NCBI GenBank assembly: GCA_014529385.2
Contig: CM043956.1
Location: forward strand, 63,864,620 to 63,928,619
DNA from: Adiantum capillus-veneris
Taxonomy: Eukaryota > Streptophyta > Polypodiopsida > Polypodiales > Pteridaceae
DNA length: 64,000 nt
Direction: 5' to 3'
Below the pieces are notes generated by a model. The model was not told the DNA's origin. It saw only the letters and a program-made list of their open reading frames with translations, and searched no databases. How positions within the stretch are numbered: the first letter of the stretch is position 1; each line of letters starts with the position of its first letter. Positions 11,714 to 26,041 of the stretch are shown one piece after another. The translations under genes were made by a program, and so were the position numbers.

Positions 11714-14454
11714 ATGGCTTGGTCTTTATTTTTCCTGGGTAAAGAGCTTTCTTATCCTTTTTACAATGGTAAATTTACAATATTTGAATCATCTCTTTCA
11801 GAATTAATTTCTCCAATGCAATTTACAACTTTAGATGCAGTCATCGAAGTTGGTGATAATGAAATGAATTTGCCTCTTGAAAAGACGCTCAACAATTTGG
11901 GTGAATTCATCTATGTACTAGATGAACAGCTTTCACATAAATACAAAGTCAACGTATCCCATCAAACACACTATGCAGGCTCACCTAGCACGACTCCCAA
12001 TACCATTGTGGAAGTCCGTCAAAGGTGCAATTGGCTCAAAAGGAGCTAATAGATCTATGCACCTTGCCTCGAGTTTTGCTTCCAAATAGCTTCAAAAGGA
12101 GTACAAGACAAAAACTTCTGCAGGCCGAAAACAAGGGCACATCGGCAAATCTTTTAATGCAAATACAATAAGTGGAACAAGTTATAGAGATTCCAAGGGC
12201 TTACAATGGTGATCTTGTTTTAGAATTTCCACCTACCATGGGAAAGCTGCACCATATGGATGCAATGGAGCATAAGTATGATCCTCATTTGTGGTTGAAG
12301 CCACAAACGTCCAATATAGTTTTTCCAGGTGTAGTTCGTCTTAGTCATTGCATAGGATCTCTAAAGTGCATGAATGAACAATGTGCTCGCTTGGCTAATT
12401 CTTATATTCCCAATACAAGTCATTTCAATGGGTACATACAAAAGGCAACTGCACCCGGACAATATTGTAAGATTGGAGATAAGAGCCTTACATGCCACTT
12501 TTGCAAGGTAATTTCTTTCTATATTGCAACATGTGATTGTGTAGTATACTATGTCATGTCATCTAATGAGACCGCCACCAGAGTCATGATTCATCCTAGC
12601 ACACATAGACACAATGTGTGCAACGGTAATCCAAAACACTAACAGACAACACCAAGGTGATGGTGCAAAGGATTTTGACTGTTGACCTAGACGCTAGGAA
12701 GGTTCAAATGTATTTGGCAAAATTAATTATAAGTACAGTACTTCTTTGCAACAACACCAACGAAGGAATTTTAGGCGAGCAACATCTATTTGCAATCGCT
12801 GAGGAGTTGGGGCCATTGGTGCAAGATAATTGTTATGAGCATTTCCTAGATTCTTATTTTGATGCAAAACTCTATGCTAAATTATTTTTTCTCTGAACAC
12901 TATGGACATTGTTAGGTTTTGAAGGTCAGTATCTAGTTTACGAAGAGGGGTTGACAAAGAAACTTTTAGCATTGATGCACTCCTAAAGTTGAAGCGAGAC
13001 TGCATATATGGCTTTTTCCATGGAAGCAGGTTTCCTAGTCAAGGTACGGAGGGGGGAGAAATGTTATGTCTTCAAAATGTCCACAATTGGTCCAGCATCC
13101 GGTGTGGACTTGGTGAACCGAATGAGACAAGACAGGGATGGAAATCTTTGACGTGCGTGGATCCAGTTTGATCACACCATACGTGTTAACAAATGGGTGA
13201 ATATGGCCTGTCACGTCTATGATCCAAGGTACATGGCGCACCTTCACAGCATTGTGGGTTGCCTTTGACTCTCTCTGTAATAATTTGTTTGCAGCACACA
13301 GGACCTTTTGCCTATTGCAACTTGTGAAATGAAATAGGAAAACATGGAAACGCAATGTTTTCTTTGGGAGTGCCTCAATGATGTAATGCTATCATGTGGG
13401 TGTGACAGAGCTAATTTCTTTGGCTTCATGGTAGATGAAGCCACAGAATTTTGGAATGCAGTTTGAATTGTTTTCAATGGTAGCGACAAGACCAATACAA
13501 TGAGCGGTCAAGAGCGTTCTTGTCTTTTCCATTGGAAGCAAAGCTTGAATCAACACACAATGAAGAATGTGGCGCAAGATTCTCAACACACACACAAAGA
13601 AATGTGTGAGAAGTGGAGCAAGCACCAACAAAAGAAGCTGCAGTAGCAGAGGCTCGTCTGATACGCCAATGGTGGCGTAACGGTCATTGCATAGACCGTA
13701 ACATTCCATACATGGATTCATGGCTTAGTTGTTGGGAAATTCATATTGCACACTAGGGTGGCATTATGACATGCTTAGAAAGTAGCTTTGATGGACCAAA
13801 CACTCCGCGCACAAACCTTGTGGAGAGCAAGCATGGCAGCTAGCTAGCAGGGGAGGGTTTTCATAAATGCATTTCATTATATGATGCATGTACAACCGAC
13901 CTTGCAAATTCCATCTTACAAAGCACAAAGGCCATTTCATACAGCCATGGAAAACACATTGGGAAGGGTCCATCGATAGAGAATCTTGCAGAATGCCATG
14001 AAAAACATCCAGTCAAGTAATAAGAGCAATGGATAAGGCTATTGAGGGCACTCCAATGTATAAACAACCGACTCCATTGACAGGAGATAAGGAGACATCA
14101 AGGAAAAAACGCAAGCCAAATGAGGTTATCAATGTGAAAGACGATGCATCGCATAGGCCTGAGTACAACTTGGTCACCAAAGATCATAAGAAGTGTGGAA
14201 GAGCGTGTAAGATCAACTTTGCAGAAGAAGGGATATCACAAACCCAAAATGAAGTATAGATTCGGGTGGGCAGTATGTAGTGGAAAGGAAGGTCGATGAG
14301 GAAATGTGGGCCATATGCCAAACTCCACAAGATAGTAGAGTCACATATAGTGTCACACCAAGAGCATCTTCCACAATGTCTATAAATTTGCCATTGCTTG
14401 AATTATTTTTGTGAAAGCGTCCACTATCTACTGTAGCACACCTCTCTTACTTTT
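11714..14454 (+). pseudogene. Decayed transposase-like gene, unrecognised family, left part
   Basis: Three open stretches (11714-12049, 12172-12642, 12657-12896) and further coding-like pieces up to about 14390 lie on the plus strand in differing frames. The stretch at 12172-12642 has an ordered set of Cys and His residues (SLKCMNEQC, LTCHFC, CDCVVYYV, then MIHPSTHRHNV), which looks like a zinc-binding region ending in H-x3-H-x-H. Near 13130-13250 there is AWIQFDHTIRVNKWVNMACHVYD, followed by YMAHLHSIVGC. This strikes me as the core of a DDE-type transposase or a domesticated relative. I cannot name the superfamily. 14029-14259 encodes a Lys-rich basic segment. Many stops and frame changes show it is dead. 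Copia B is inserted near its end, and the gene resumes at 19864. Confidence 0.5.
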
Positions 14455-15168
14455 TGTTAGGAAATAAGACGTAGCTAAATAGATTTTTGAGTAGATTACT
14501 TAATGGAGAGAGATAGATTTCACACACAAGAGATTATAGAGTAGAGAGAGAGAGAGAGAGTACACATGATATACGTGGTTCACCCAATGTGGGCTACGTC
14601 CACGGGAAAGCAGCCACTCAATGGCTTTAGCACTTCAAAAGAAGAAGTAGTTTACAAAGGGATTAAACCCTTGATAGAGCTCCCGCCTTGCTTCACTCTC
14701 ACCACCTCACACTCACCTTGTTGCATCAACTTCACACTCTGAAATGTGTGTAGAAATGGCCTCCTTTAATAGGCCAAAAGGGCTGCCCTCTCTTATGAGA
14801 GACAGCCATGTGTAGCCGCCCTTGTGCGAATAAGTCCAAATCGGACCCTCCAATCCGCCCATGTGTGGCCGCCCTTGAGAAGACAAGTCCGCTTTTGAAT
14901 TCAGCCACCGGCCACCGGCCAACTAACCGGTTGTTTTCCGACCACTTTCCAGCCGCCGTCCAGCCATAATATTCCGGCGAAAAAAAATCTCGGGGGCCTC
15001 CGCCCCCGAGGCCTCTAAAGTTGCCCCAGATTCTTGTCCGTGAAAATTTTGGTTTTCGGTGAGTGATTTTTTTTCACGCACGATGGCTTCTCCTCATAAT
15101 GGGGGCCTTACAAATGTGCGCTTTTACCACAGAAAATTACAAGGGTAAATCAGGCTCCATACTTAACA
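14455..15168 (-). repeat. 3' LTR of Copia B
   Basis: Plus-strand ends TGTTAGGAAATAAG and CATACTTAACA. It contains a GA microsatellite near 14540 and a C/G-rich self-complementary stretch (GGGGGCCTCCGCCCCCGAGG) near 14993. The polypurine tract of the element abuts it at about 15169-15181 (AAGTGGGAGAT on the minus strand). Confidence 0.93.
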
Positions 15169-15228
15169 ATCTCCCACTTGGAGACTGATCTCCAAACCAA
15201 ACCTGTGACTGCTTTCCATCCTGGCTTC

Positions 15229-16758
15229 TTATCCTTGAATGCCGATTGAAGATGAGCAAAAGCTCAACTTCTCCTTGTTGACTACCTTTGTAAACATGTC
15301 TGCAGGATTTTCACTTGTATGCACCTTTCCTAGCTTTAGTTGTCCCTCTTCCAAAAGAGTGCGTCTGAATTGATATCTCACCTCAATGTGCTTTGTCCTT
15401 GAATGAAAGGCTGAGTTCTTCGCAAGATGGATAGCGCTTTGGCTATCACTGTACAAGACACAATTGTCTTGTTTGAATCCAAGCTCTTCTAAGAATCTGT
15501 GAAGCCACAGAATTTCTTTGCTTGCTTCCCTCATTGCTACATACTCTGCGTCCATGGTAGAAAGTGAAACCACTTTCTGCAGCTTTGAAGCCCAGCTTAC
15601 TACTCTGCCTCCAACCGTGAACACATAGCCAGTAGTGCTCCTTCGAGTATCTTTGTCATCTGCCATATCTGCATCAGCATACCCTTCTAGAAAAATATCA
15701 ATTCCTCCAAAATAAAAAGCATTTGTTGTTGTCCCTTTTAGATACCTAAGTATCCACTTCACAGCTTGCCAATGCTCTTTACCTGGGTTGTCCATGAACC
15801 TACTCACAACTCCCACTGCATGTGCAATGTCTGGCCTTGTCCAGACCATAGCATACATTAGAGAACCTACCGCTGCAGCATATGGAACTTTAGACATATA
15901 GGCTATCTCCTCTTGTGTCTTTGGACACATATCCTTCGTTATTTTAAAATGACCAGCCAAAGGTGTAGAAACTGGTTTTGCATTTTGCATTGCAAACCTT
16001 TCTAGTACCTTCTTGATGTAATCTTCTTGAGATAGCTTTATTGTCTTCTTCGTCCTGTCCCTTGATATTTTCATACCAAGTATCCTCTTTGAAGCACCTA
16101 AATCTTTCATTGAAAAAGATTTGGGCAGCTCCTCTTTTAGGTCTTTGATGTCCTGCATGTTAGCACTTGCAATCAACATGTCATCAACATACAACATTAG
16201 GATGATGAATTTCCCATCTCCCAAATTCTTCGTGTAGACGCAGTGATCCGAGTTGCATCTTGTGAATCCATGATCCAACATGCATCGATCAAACTTCAAG
16301 TACCATTGTCTTGATGCTTGGTTTAAACCATACAAGCTCTTCTTTAATTTGCAAACCATTTTCTCCTTACCTTTTACTTCATACCCCTTTGGTTAAAGCA
16401 TGTAGATTTCCTCCTCTAAGTCACCGTGAGGGAATGCTGTATTTACATCCATTTGCTTGAGATTTAGATCATGAGAAGCCACAAGGCTTAAGACAAGCCT
16501 AATTGAGTTCATTTTTACAACAGGAGAAAATATTTCATTGAAGTCAATACCTTTCTTTTGAGAAAAACCTTTTACCACAAGCCTAGACTTGTACCTTTTC
16601 TTCCCACCTTCTTCTTCCTTCAGCTTGTACACCCATTTGTTTTGAAGTGCCCGCTTACCTTTAAGGAACTCAACCAACTCCCATGTTTGGTTGCGATGTA
16701 GTGAGTCCATCTCCAGTTGCATGCTCTTCGTCCATTCTTCTTTGGATTCATGTTGCAT
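15229..16758 (-). pseudogene. Reverse transcriptase and RNase H region of Copia B (fossil)
   Basis: RT motifs: QNKWVYKLK, SRLVVKGFSQKKGIDF, QMDVNTAF, LYGLNQASRQWY and the catalytic YVDDMLIAS. RNase H: STTGYVFTVGGRVVSW, SLSTMDAEYVAM, YSDSQSAIHLAKN and TKHIEVRYQF. These mark a Copia polymerase and tether-RNase H block. Confidence 0.92.
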
Positions 16759-16761
16759 AGC

Positions 16762-18279
16762 TTAGATCAAGAGATGGTTGAAGGAAGGAACAAACCTTTC
16801 TGGAGGTCTACTTGCTTTTGTAGATCTTCGGGGAATAGGTTGAGGCTCCTCATTTGGTTGACGTTGTTGCACATTGTCACCGTTTGCAGTCCTTGAGTCT
16901 TCACCGTCCTCAAGCTCCATGTACTCATCACCTGTTTCTTTTGTTTGTTTTCTTTCCAAGTAATCTTTGTACATATTTTTTTCGTTAAAAATTATATCCC
17001 TACTCCTTAAGATTTTACCATCTTCAGGATTGCATAGGCGATACCCAAAGTCTCCTTCTCCATAGCCAATGAAGAAACACTTTTTGGACTTTGCATCTAG
17101 CTTTGATCTTAGGCTTCTATCTATGTGCATGAAAGCCTCACACCCAAACACTTTGAGAAATGCATAATTCACCGGTTTACCTGTCCATGCCTCTTCTGGA
17201 ACTCCCCCATCCAATGCCGTTGAGGGTGACCGATTGATTAAGTACATAGACGTACTTACAGCTTCCGCCCAAAGCTCAAGCGGTAGGCCTGCATGTAGCC
17301 GCATGCTTCGTGCTCGCTCCATGATTGTCCTGTTCATCCTTTCCAAAATCCCATTTTGTTGAGGTGTCCTTGGGGTTTTCCTTTGCCTCCGAATGCCATT
17401 GCTAGCACAAAAGCTTTCAAAAGCTTGGCTGCAATATTCGCCTCCATTGTCGGATTTGAGGCATTTAACCTTGGTACCTGTTTCATTCTCCACACAGGCT
17501 TTCCACCTTTGAAATATGGAAAATACATCGGATTTATTCTTCATGACATAAACCCATGTTTTTCTAGTCGCATCGTCTATGAATGTTACATAGTACAATG
17601 AGCCACCAAGTGATGGTGTACTTGCAGGACCCCAAACATCAAAATGAACCAACTCAAGTTTTTTATTTTTTCTTTCATTTCCTGATTTTTGAAATTTTAC
17701 CCTCTTTTTTTTACCATAAACACAATCTTCACAGAACTCTAAGTCCACTTCTTTCAAACCTGGTAGAAGCTTCTTTGTTTAAAGGATTTGCATTCCTTTG
17801 GCACTCATATGCCCAAGTCGGTAGTGCCACACCGCACTGTCAACTTCTGTAGTTGTTGCACAAGCTGAAGGTTGCATGCTAACAGTACACAAGTAAAGTG
17901 TACCGACTTTTTCTCCCTTGGCAACCACCAAAGATCCCTTTGAGATCTTCCACCCTTTGTTTCCGAATGCAATGTTGTGACCTTCATCCTCCAATTGTCC
18001 TGTAGAGATCAAATTTTTGCGAAGAGAAGGAACATGCCTAACATCTTTAAGCTTCCATTCATTTTCGTTAGCAGTTTTGACAGAAACTGTACCTTTGCCG
18101 ACAATCTCACAAGCTTCATCATCTCCCAAGTATACATACCCAAAATTACCTTTGGTGTAGTCTTGGAAATGTTGCTTGTGTGGTGTCGCATGGAATGAAA
18201 CCCCGGAATCTACTATCGGGGAATTAGACACACTGTCTAATGAGAGAATTAGAGCATCTTGCTCTACTTTACCTGCCAC
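16762..18279 (-). pseudogene. Protease and integrase region of Copia B (fossil)
   Basis: The protease begins with PIVDSGVSFHATPHK near 18220. The GAG-pre-integrase zinc motif (WHYRLGHMSAKGM) lies near 17800. The integrase core has FIDDATRKTWVY, LKSDNGGEY and PQQNGILERMNRTI, then the VFGCEAFMHI end and an acidic linker toward RT. Confidence 0.92.
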
Positions 18280-19088
18280 ATTGGCCTCCGATGTTGGCTT
18301 GTTGTCTTGAGACTCTGTCTCCTTCTTCTTCTTGAACCAGCAATCCTTCTTGACGTGGCCCTTCTTGCCGCAATTCTAACATTCAAGAACTGACTTTGTG
18401 CGTGACTTGCTCCGCCTTGAGCGATCACGACCCTTTTGGTTTTTGAACCTCTCCTTAGGCCTTCCTCTTGTTTCCACTGATAGTGCAGCACTTGGTGATT
18501 CTCTGTGCTTCTCCTTCGCATTTCCTCGCTTAGGAGAACACCCACAACATCATCAAACTTAAGAGTATTTGTGCCAGAGATAGAATTACTTACATCCATC
18601 ACAAGGCTGTCCCAACTATCCGGTAGAGATGATAGTATAAGGAGAGCTCGCACTTCGTCATCGAAATTGATTTTCACCGATCGAAGTTGACTTATGTTTG
18701 TGTTAAAGTCATTTAGGTGTTCTGCAACTGAACCATTCTCTACCATCTTTAGATTGAACAAGCGCTTCATAAGAAATACCTTATTGGATGCCGATGGTTT
18801 CTCGTAGAAGTAGTCAAGTGACTTCATCAAGTCCTCTGTGGTCTTCATCTCTGAAACATTGAAGGCCATCGTTGACGCCAAGCTTAACTGGATTGTTCCC
18901 AGTGTCTTTCGATCAAGGACAATCCATGCTTCATCTGCCATTGTTGCGGGCTTCTTCGCAAGACCGCCTAGTGGCAAATAGAGGTCCTTCTGGTAGAGAT
19001 AGTCTTCAGTCTGCATTTTCCAATGTTGGTAGTTTTTACCATTGAACTTCTCAATCTTGAGCTTCCCTTCCTCCGCCATAACTCCCAC
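18264..19088 (-). pseudogene. gag region of Copia B (fossil)
   Basis: Starts near KIEKFNGKNYQHWKMQTEDY, the usual Copia gag N-terminus. It continues through the UBN2-like core (FYEKPSASNKVFLMKRLFNL) to a basic nucleocapsid end. Confidence 0.9.
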
Positions 19089-19138
19089 TCAATTCAAGGA
19101 ATTCTTTCCTTGAGATAATTTAGCTACGAGCAAACCTT

Positions 19139-19150
19139 GCTCTGATACCA
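19139..19150 (-). other. Primer binding site of Copia B
   Basis: Reads TGGTATCAGAGC on the minus strand, two bases from the 5' LTR; complementary to initiator-Met tRNA. Confidence 0.92.
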
Positions 19151-19152
19151 GT

Positions 19153-19858
19153 TGTTAGGAAATAAGACGTAGCTAAATAGATTTTTGAGTAGATTACTTA
19201 ATGGAGAGAGATAGATTTCACACACAAGAGATTATAGAGTAGAGATAGAGAGAGAGAGTGCACACGATATACGTGGTTCACCCAATGTGGGCTACGTCCA
19301 CGGGAAAGCAGCCACTCAATGGCTTTAGCACTTCAAAAGAAGAAGTAGTTTACAAAGGGATTAAACCCTTGATAGAGCTCTCGCCTTGCTTCACTCTCAC
19401 CACCTCACACTCACCTTGTTGCATCAACTTCACACTCTGAAATGTGTGTAGAAATGGCCTCCTTTTATAGGCCAAAAGGGCTGCCCTCTCTTATGAGAGA
19501 CAGCCATGTGTAGCCGCCCTTGTGCGAATAAGTCCAAATCGGACCCTCCAATCCGCCCATGTGTGGCCGTCCTTGAGAAGACAAGTCTGCTTTTGAATTA
19601 GGCCACCGGCCACCGGCCAACCGACCGGTTGTTTTCCAACCACTTTCCGGCCGCCGTCCGGCCATAATATTCCGGCGAAAAAAAATCTCGGGGGCCTCCA
19701 CCCCCGAGGCCTCTAAAGTTGCCCCTGATTCTTGTCCGTGAAAATTTTGGTTTCCGGTGAGTGATACGCACGATGGCTTCTCCTCATAATGGGGTCCTTA
19801 CAAATGTGTGCTTTTACCACAGAAAATTACAAGGGTAAATCAGGCTCCATACTTAACA
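19153..19858 (-). repeat. 5' LTR of Copia B
   Basis: The partner of 14455-15168, with the same ends and about 3 percent difference. The main length differences are in a GA run and a short T run. Confidence 0.93.
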
Positions 19859-19863
19859 CTTTT

Positions 19864-20060
19864 CACGATGTCCGCGACGATCTTGAGAATAAAATCAAGT
19901 CTGTGTGGGATGCCATGGAATCCATTCCGAACGGACAGGCATTGTATGGAGCCAGCTGGTTTAGGGAGGCTCTAAAGGCAACAGTCAATGTGTATCGCCT
20001 CTATCATTGCCGCATGGAACTCAATACGTGTGGACCTTACTCAGCTTGAACGAGAAGGGA
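19864..20060 (+). pseudogene. Decayed transposase-like gene, part to the right of Copia B
   Basis: Directly after the CTTTT target duplication, an open stretch reads FHDVRDDLENKIKSVWDAM and so on to a stop at about 20049. It is acidic and helical, with several Trp and Tyr. It lies in the same orientation as the left part and would be its continuation if Copia B were absent. The 20060-20368 sequence after it holds no convincing gene; I see only AT-rich spacer. Confidence 0.45.
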
Positions 20061-20365
20061 CAATTCGCTTTCTCTTGCTGGAAGAAGATTGGGCTCATCA
20101 CAGAGGAGGATGAGGAGAAAATAACACAACAGCTAGGGACGTGGTGAATCTTCTTTTGCCACTCAAAGGCAATACATCTACTCTTTAAACTAGGCCTTCC
20201 AGAAGATGAACTCTTCTTGCCTATGTAATGCAAGTGCAATAAAATGTAACTTTTTATTATTAATGGATGTTCTTGTTTTAAGTAGCCTTGTCTCTATTGT
20301 TTTTGAAACAATTTCTTTAGCTCGCATATCTTTGTCTATGTCTCAACCTCCCTAATACCTCATTG

Positions 20366-20368
<3 letters not shown>

Positions 20369-20449
<81 letters not shown>

Positions 20450-20460
20450 AGAGAGAGAGA
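20369..20460. repeat. CT microsatellite, about 39 units, plus GA
   Basis: An uninterrupted CT run followed by AGAGAGAGAGA, so the end can fold back on the run. Confidence 0.95.
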
Positions 20461-20557
20461 TAAGAAAAAGACAAAAGAGTGGAGACTAGCAAAATTGCAT
20501 GAGAGAGATAGACAAGGAGGAAGAGAGAATATTTTTAGGAATTTGCTCATCTGATTC

Positions 20558-22506
20558 CTAAAAAGCGCTCACCAAAAATTGCTCACCTGGAAATATCCCC
20601 CGTTGCTGAGTGGTGCCTTTTTTCACAACTACAGTGAAATCAAATTCCAAAAGAATGATGAAACATCTCACTATTCTTCCTGTGTTGCATGGCTTGTTGA
20701 CCAAGTACAATAAGTCTTGGTGGTCCACAAAGAATACAAATTTGTTTGCTAATAGATTATGCCTATACTTTTTTACGGAATAGATCATTCCTAATCCTTC
20801 CCTTTTGGTGGTTGTATAGTTTTTATGTACCATATTCAACTGTCTATTAGCATAAGAAATAGGAAAGTCAATTTTTGCATCTCCTGGTTGAGCTAGTATA
20901 CACCCAATGGAAAAATTGGAAGCATCTACATGTATGTGGAATATCTTATTCCAATCTGGTGCTTTCAATATTGGGGCTGAAGTGAGAGCTTGTTTAAGCT
21001 TCATGAAGGATTCTTCACACTCATCAGTCCATTCAAAGAGTGTAATCAAGCGGTACATTGGTTTTGCAATTATAGCGTACATGTAAATTAATTTTCTGTA
21101 ATATTCACAATGTCCCATGAAAGCTTGAACCCCTTTGATTGTTGTCGATCTCGGAAATTCAGCAATAACATGAATTATATCCATATCAGTATCTATGCCC
21201 TTTTTGGACACTATATGTCCAAGAATGTTTCCTTGTCTGTTGTCCATAAATGTGCACTTTTCAGGATTTAAGTAAATCCTATAAAGGCAAGACCTTTTTG
21301 AGGTGTTCAAAATGATCAGCCCGAATTGATGAATGTACACATAAACCATCCATATATACTTCCAAGAAATTCCGAAGGTATTCCTTAAAAGCATGGCTCA
21401 TCAATCTTTGAAAGGTGGCAAAAGCATTAGTTAACCTAAAAGGCATAACCTGAGAGGCAAAAATACTCCATTCAGTTGCAAAGGCGGTTTTATGATGATA
21501 TTTGGGGTCAACCAAAAGTTGATTGTATCCCAAACAGCCATATAAAAAGCTGTAAGTTTCTTTTCCTACAACACATTCTAAAATATACTCAGTGATTGGA
21601 AGAGGAAAGTTGTCTCTAATGGTAGTTGCACTCACTTTCTTGAAATTGACACACACCCTTAAATTTTCATTTTTCTTGGGTACTACCACAATTGCAGACA
21701 CCCAATCTGTGTGTTCAATTTCATAAATGAATTCGGCTTCCTTTAGCTTTTCTGTCTCTTCTTTGATCTTTCTGGCAAATATTTCATTATAAGTGTATGG
21801 CCTCTGTCTATTTGGTTTTGTATATCTCTCATAGGTTCTCTCAATGTTTTTGACATTTCTACTTTTTGTTTAAAGGATATCTACCATTAATTTTTTCTTT
21901 GACACAATCATGTGCATCTATCTTCATCAGAAACTATTTTCTAGTAGAGGCCGATGGCATAGGTCTAGATTTCAAGTTTCTCATGTCTCTTTTTCTTTTA
22001 TACCATTTCTGTCTTCTCGGTTTCTGGTTTGAAAAGTCAAAAAACTTTTCCTCCCCTCCTTTTATGAGTAATTTAGCTCTCACATATTCTTTTTTTGACC
22101 TCGAATCATCTGAGGTAGTTGAATGTTCTTCTAACTCATCTGTTGCATCATAGTAGAGCTCTGAAAAGACTTGTTGAGCCTTCATTAAGTCCTTGGATTC
22201 TTGAATTTCGTCTTCAATGTGAAGGGTTGAGATCATTCATATGGGAATTATGTCATAACCGTTCTCATTGCAAAATTGAGTACGCATAGACGTATTTACG
22301 CATACATCCATTGTTGCTTAAATTTGAGTCCACTCAAATGGCTCAAACAAATGCTCCGGAAAGGGTTCATGTACATAAGCTTCATATGTGCAATCCCTTT
22401 CTAAGATACATTCTTTCCGTTTTAAGCTCCCGTTTTCTGAAGCCCCACACATCCAAATAGGTGTGTCGTTGTTAACCAAGATGTCTTTGTTCAACCAAGA
22501 TGGAAG
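20558..22506 (-). mobile_element. Gypsy D, left part: pol fossil, minus strand
   Basis: The RNase H part (IHVDASNFSIGCILAQPG, YANRQLN, TTTKREGLGMIYSVKKYRH) is at about 20600-21050. Reverse transcriptase (VVVPKKNENLRVCVNFKK, FLYGCLGYNQ, MPFRLTNAFATFQRLM) is at about 21280-21705. Upstream sequence on the minus strand to 22506 is low-complexity linker. These motifs are those of Ty3/Gypsy. It is the 3' portion of an element whose 5' portion lies at 33667-35970, the two being separated by Gypsy C. No LTR of D was found in the window. It is broken in many places and old. Confidence 0.82.
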
Positions 22507-24630
<2,124 letters not shown>

Positions 24631-24632
24631 TT

Positions 24633-24650
24633 TGGTGCCCCCACTGAGGA
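24633..24650 (+). other. Primer binding site of Gypsy C
   Basis: TGGTGCCCCCACTGAGGA, three bases past the LTR end. It is nearly identical to the site of element I (TGGTGTCCCCACTGAGGA). It is not the initiator-Met tRNA site; the primer tRNA is not identified here. Confidence 0.8.
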
Positions 24651-24705
24651 GGGCTTCTAGGAAACCTCCAGTTTACAATGCTGAAAACAACACACATCGT
24701 CGACC

Positions 24706-25671
24706 ATGGACGAATGGCTGCAAGAATTCTCCAATTGGAGAATGGAGGAGGAGGAGATTGAGGAAAATTGATCGCCTTCATTGAAGAACTACTGCCAGGC
24801 TGTAGCGTCGTCAGTATCCAAGAGGTAATCTCCCCATCTTGTATTGCTTGTGCTAACCGCAAATTAAGAGCATCAAGTGGGAAGGCTACAAAATGCCATC
24901 ATTGTTGTTGACCAAAGCACACGATCAATGAATGCCAGCAACAAAGGTAACAAAGAGACAGAAATCATCTACATCGTCATCAACCGCGAGGAGGTCATCC
25001 ATATCAAGGGAGGAAAAAGATCAATAAGGCCTCTCTTCCCTAAGAAATCTGCACAAGTAAAGGTATAGCCTCTACTCCTAAGTGGCCAAAAGGGACTGCT
25101 CGAGCCAAAGGAAAGGAAGGGCTAGGCCAGTCCTGAACCACATGACCCCAAAAGAAGAAGCACCTGGCCACATGAGTGCTTCAAGTTTGGGAAGAAGAGT
25201 CGTGCCTAGTTTTCCAAAACGGAGATCATCCAAGGCAAAGCGATGGAAGGTCGCCTATCGATTTGCACGGTGCATGCGAGTGCTGCCAATCTATTTTGAC
25301 AACCCCAAAGCAGAAGTGGTAAGAAGGTTCCCATGCCCTAAGGAGGAGTGGTTTGTCTACTGTCCTTGCTGCTTTGGAGGGAAAATAGAGGGTCTTCCTC
25401 CTCTCCCTGTGCAGCTCATCCTGAAGAAGCTGTCCACCACGGGTGAGACCCAGTGGGCTGGAGACGAGTTACAGCTAAATGGAGTGGAGTTCATGCAACG
25501 CACCGACTACGGTAATTACTTATAGCTACTGCTAGCTAAAAGGCTAGGAGTAGTCAAACACGTCGCCATCACCCCGTACGTGCTGAGCGACGAAGGGAAG
25601 GTGGAGCCTATGAAGGGTGATGACCTCCTGTGGATGTGCCGTCTTGTCAACACCGTCATGGTAAGAGTGTA
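24706..25671 (+). pseudogene. Region upstream of gag in Gypsy C (fossil)
   Basis: Begins MDEWLQEFSNW followed by an acidic run, matching the start MDDWLAGFANW in the leader of element I. Later parts (from about 25200) read like a folded protein with a Cys/Trp cluster (WFVYCPCCFGGK). Tat and Ogre elements are known to carry a frame of unknown function in this place. 25672-26041 holds nothing I can identify. Confidence 0.55.
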
Positions 25672-26041
25672 AGTAAGTGCTCTACCCTCTCTGCATCATG
25701 GATAACGGACCAATCGCCTTTCCATTTAGGTTTGTGCAACACATGCATGTGAATGTAGATATAAAAATCTTCTATCAACAGAAGAATGTGTATCTGTTTG
25801 ATGCTGTCGTGCTACAAGAATCCTTAGCTCCCCAAATCCTATTATTCTCCCATGTTGGATTACCACCATTCTTTCAATGTTTCCATTTTTATCCTATTTT
25901 AAATCCATCCACCCAACCCTGTAAGAAAGCCGCTATGCACCGCTGAGTCATTTGTGATATTAAAAAAAAAGAAAAAAAAAGTTTGTAATATCCTGCTCAT
26001 TGAGTTACTACCATGGTAAGTGTCTCTTTTCCCACATTCAG

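Larger units (their letters stand above)
14455..19858 (-). mobile_element. Copia B, Ty1/Copia LTR retrotransposon, nearly whole fossil
   Basis: A minus-strand Copia element with two LTRs of about 710 bp, a PBS for initiator-Met tRNA and all the Copia parts in order. A perfect target duplication CTTTT lies at 14450-14454 and 19859-19863. The LTRs differ at roughly 20 of 700 compared positions, about 3 percent, so it is clearly younger than Copia A. Long parts of the polyprotein are open, and only about three or four breaks are apparent. It is inserted into the decayed transposase-like gene, whose sequence continues on both sides. Confidence 0.95.
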
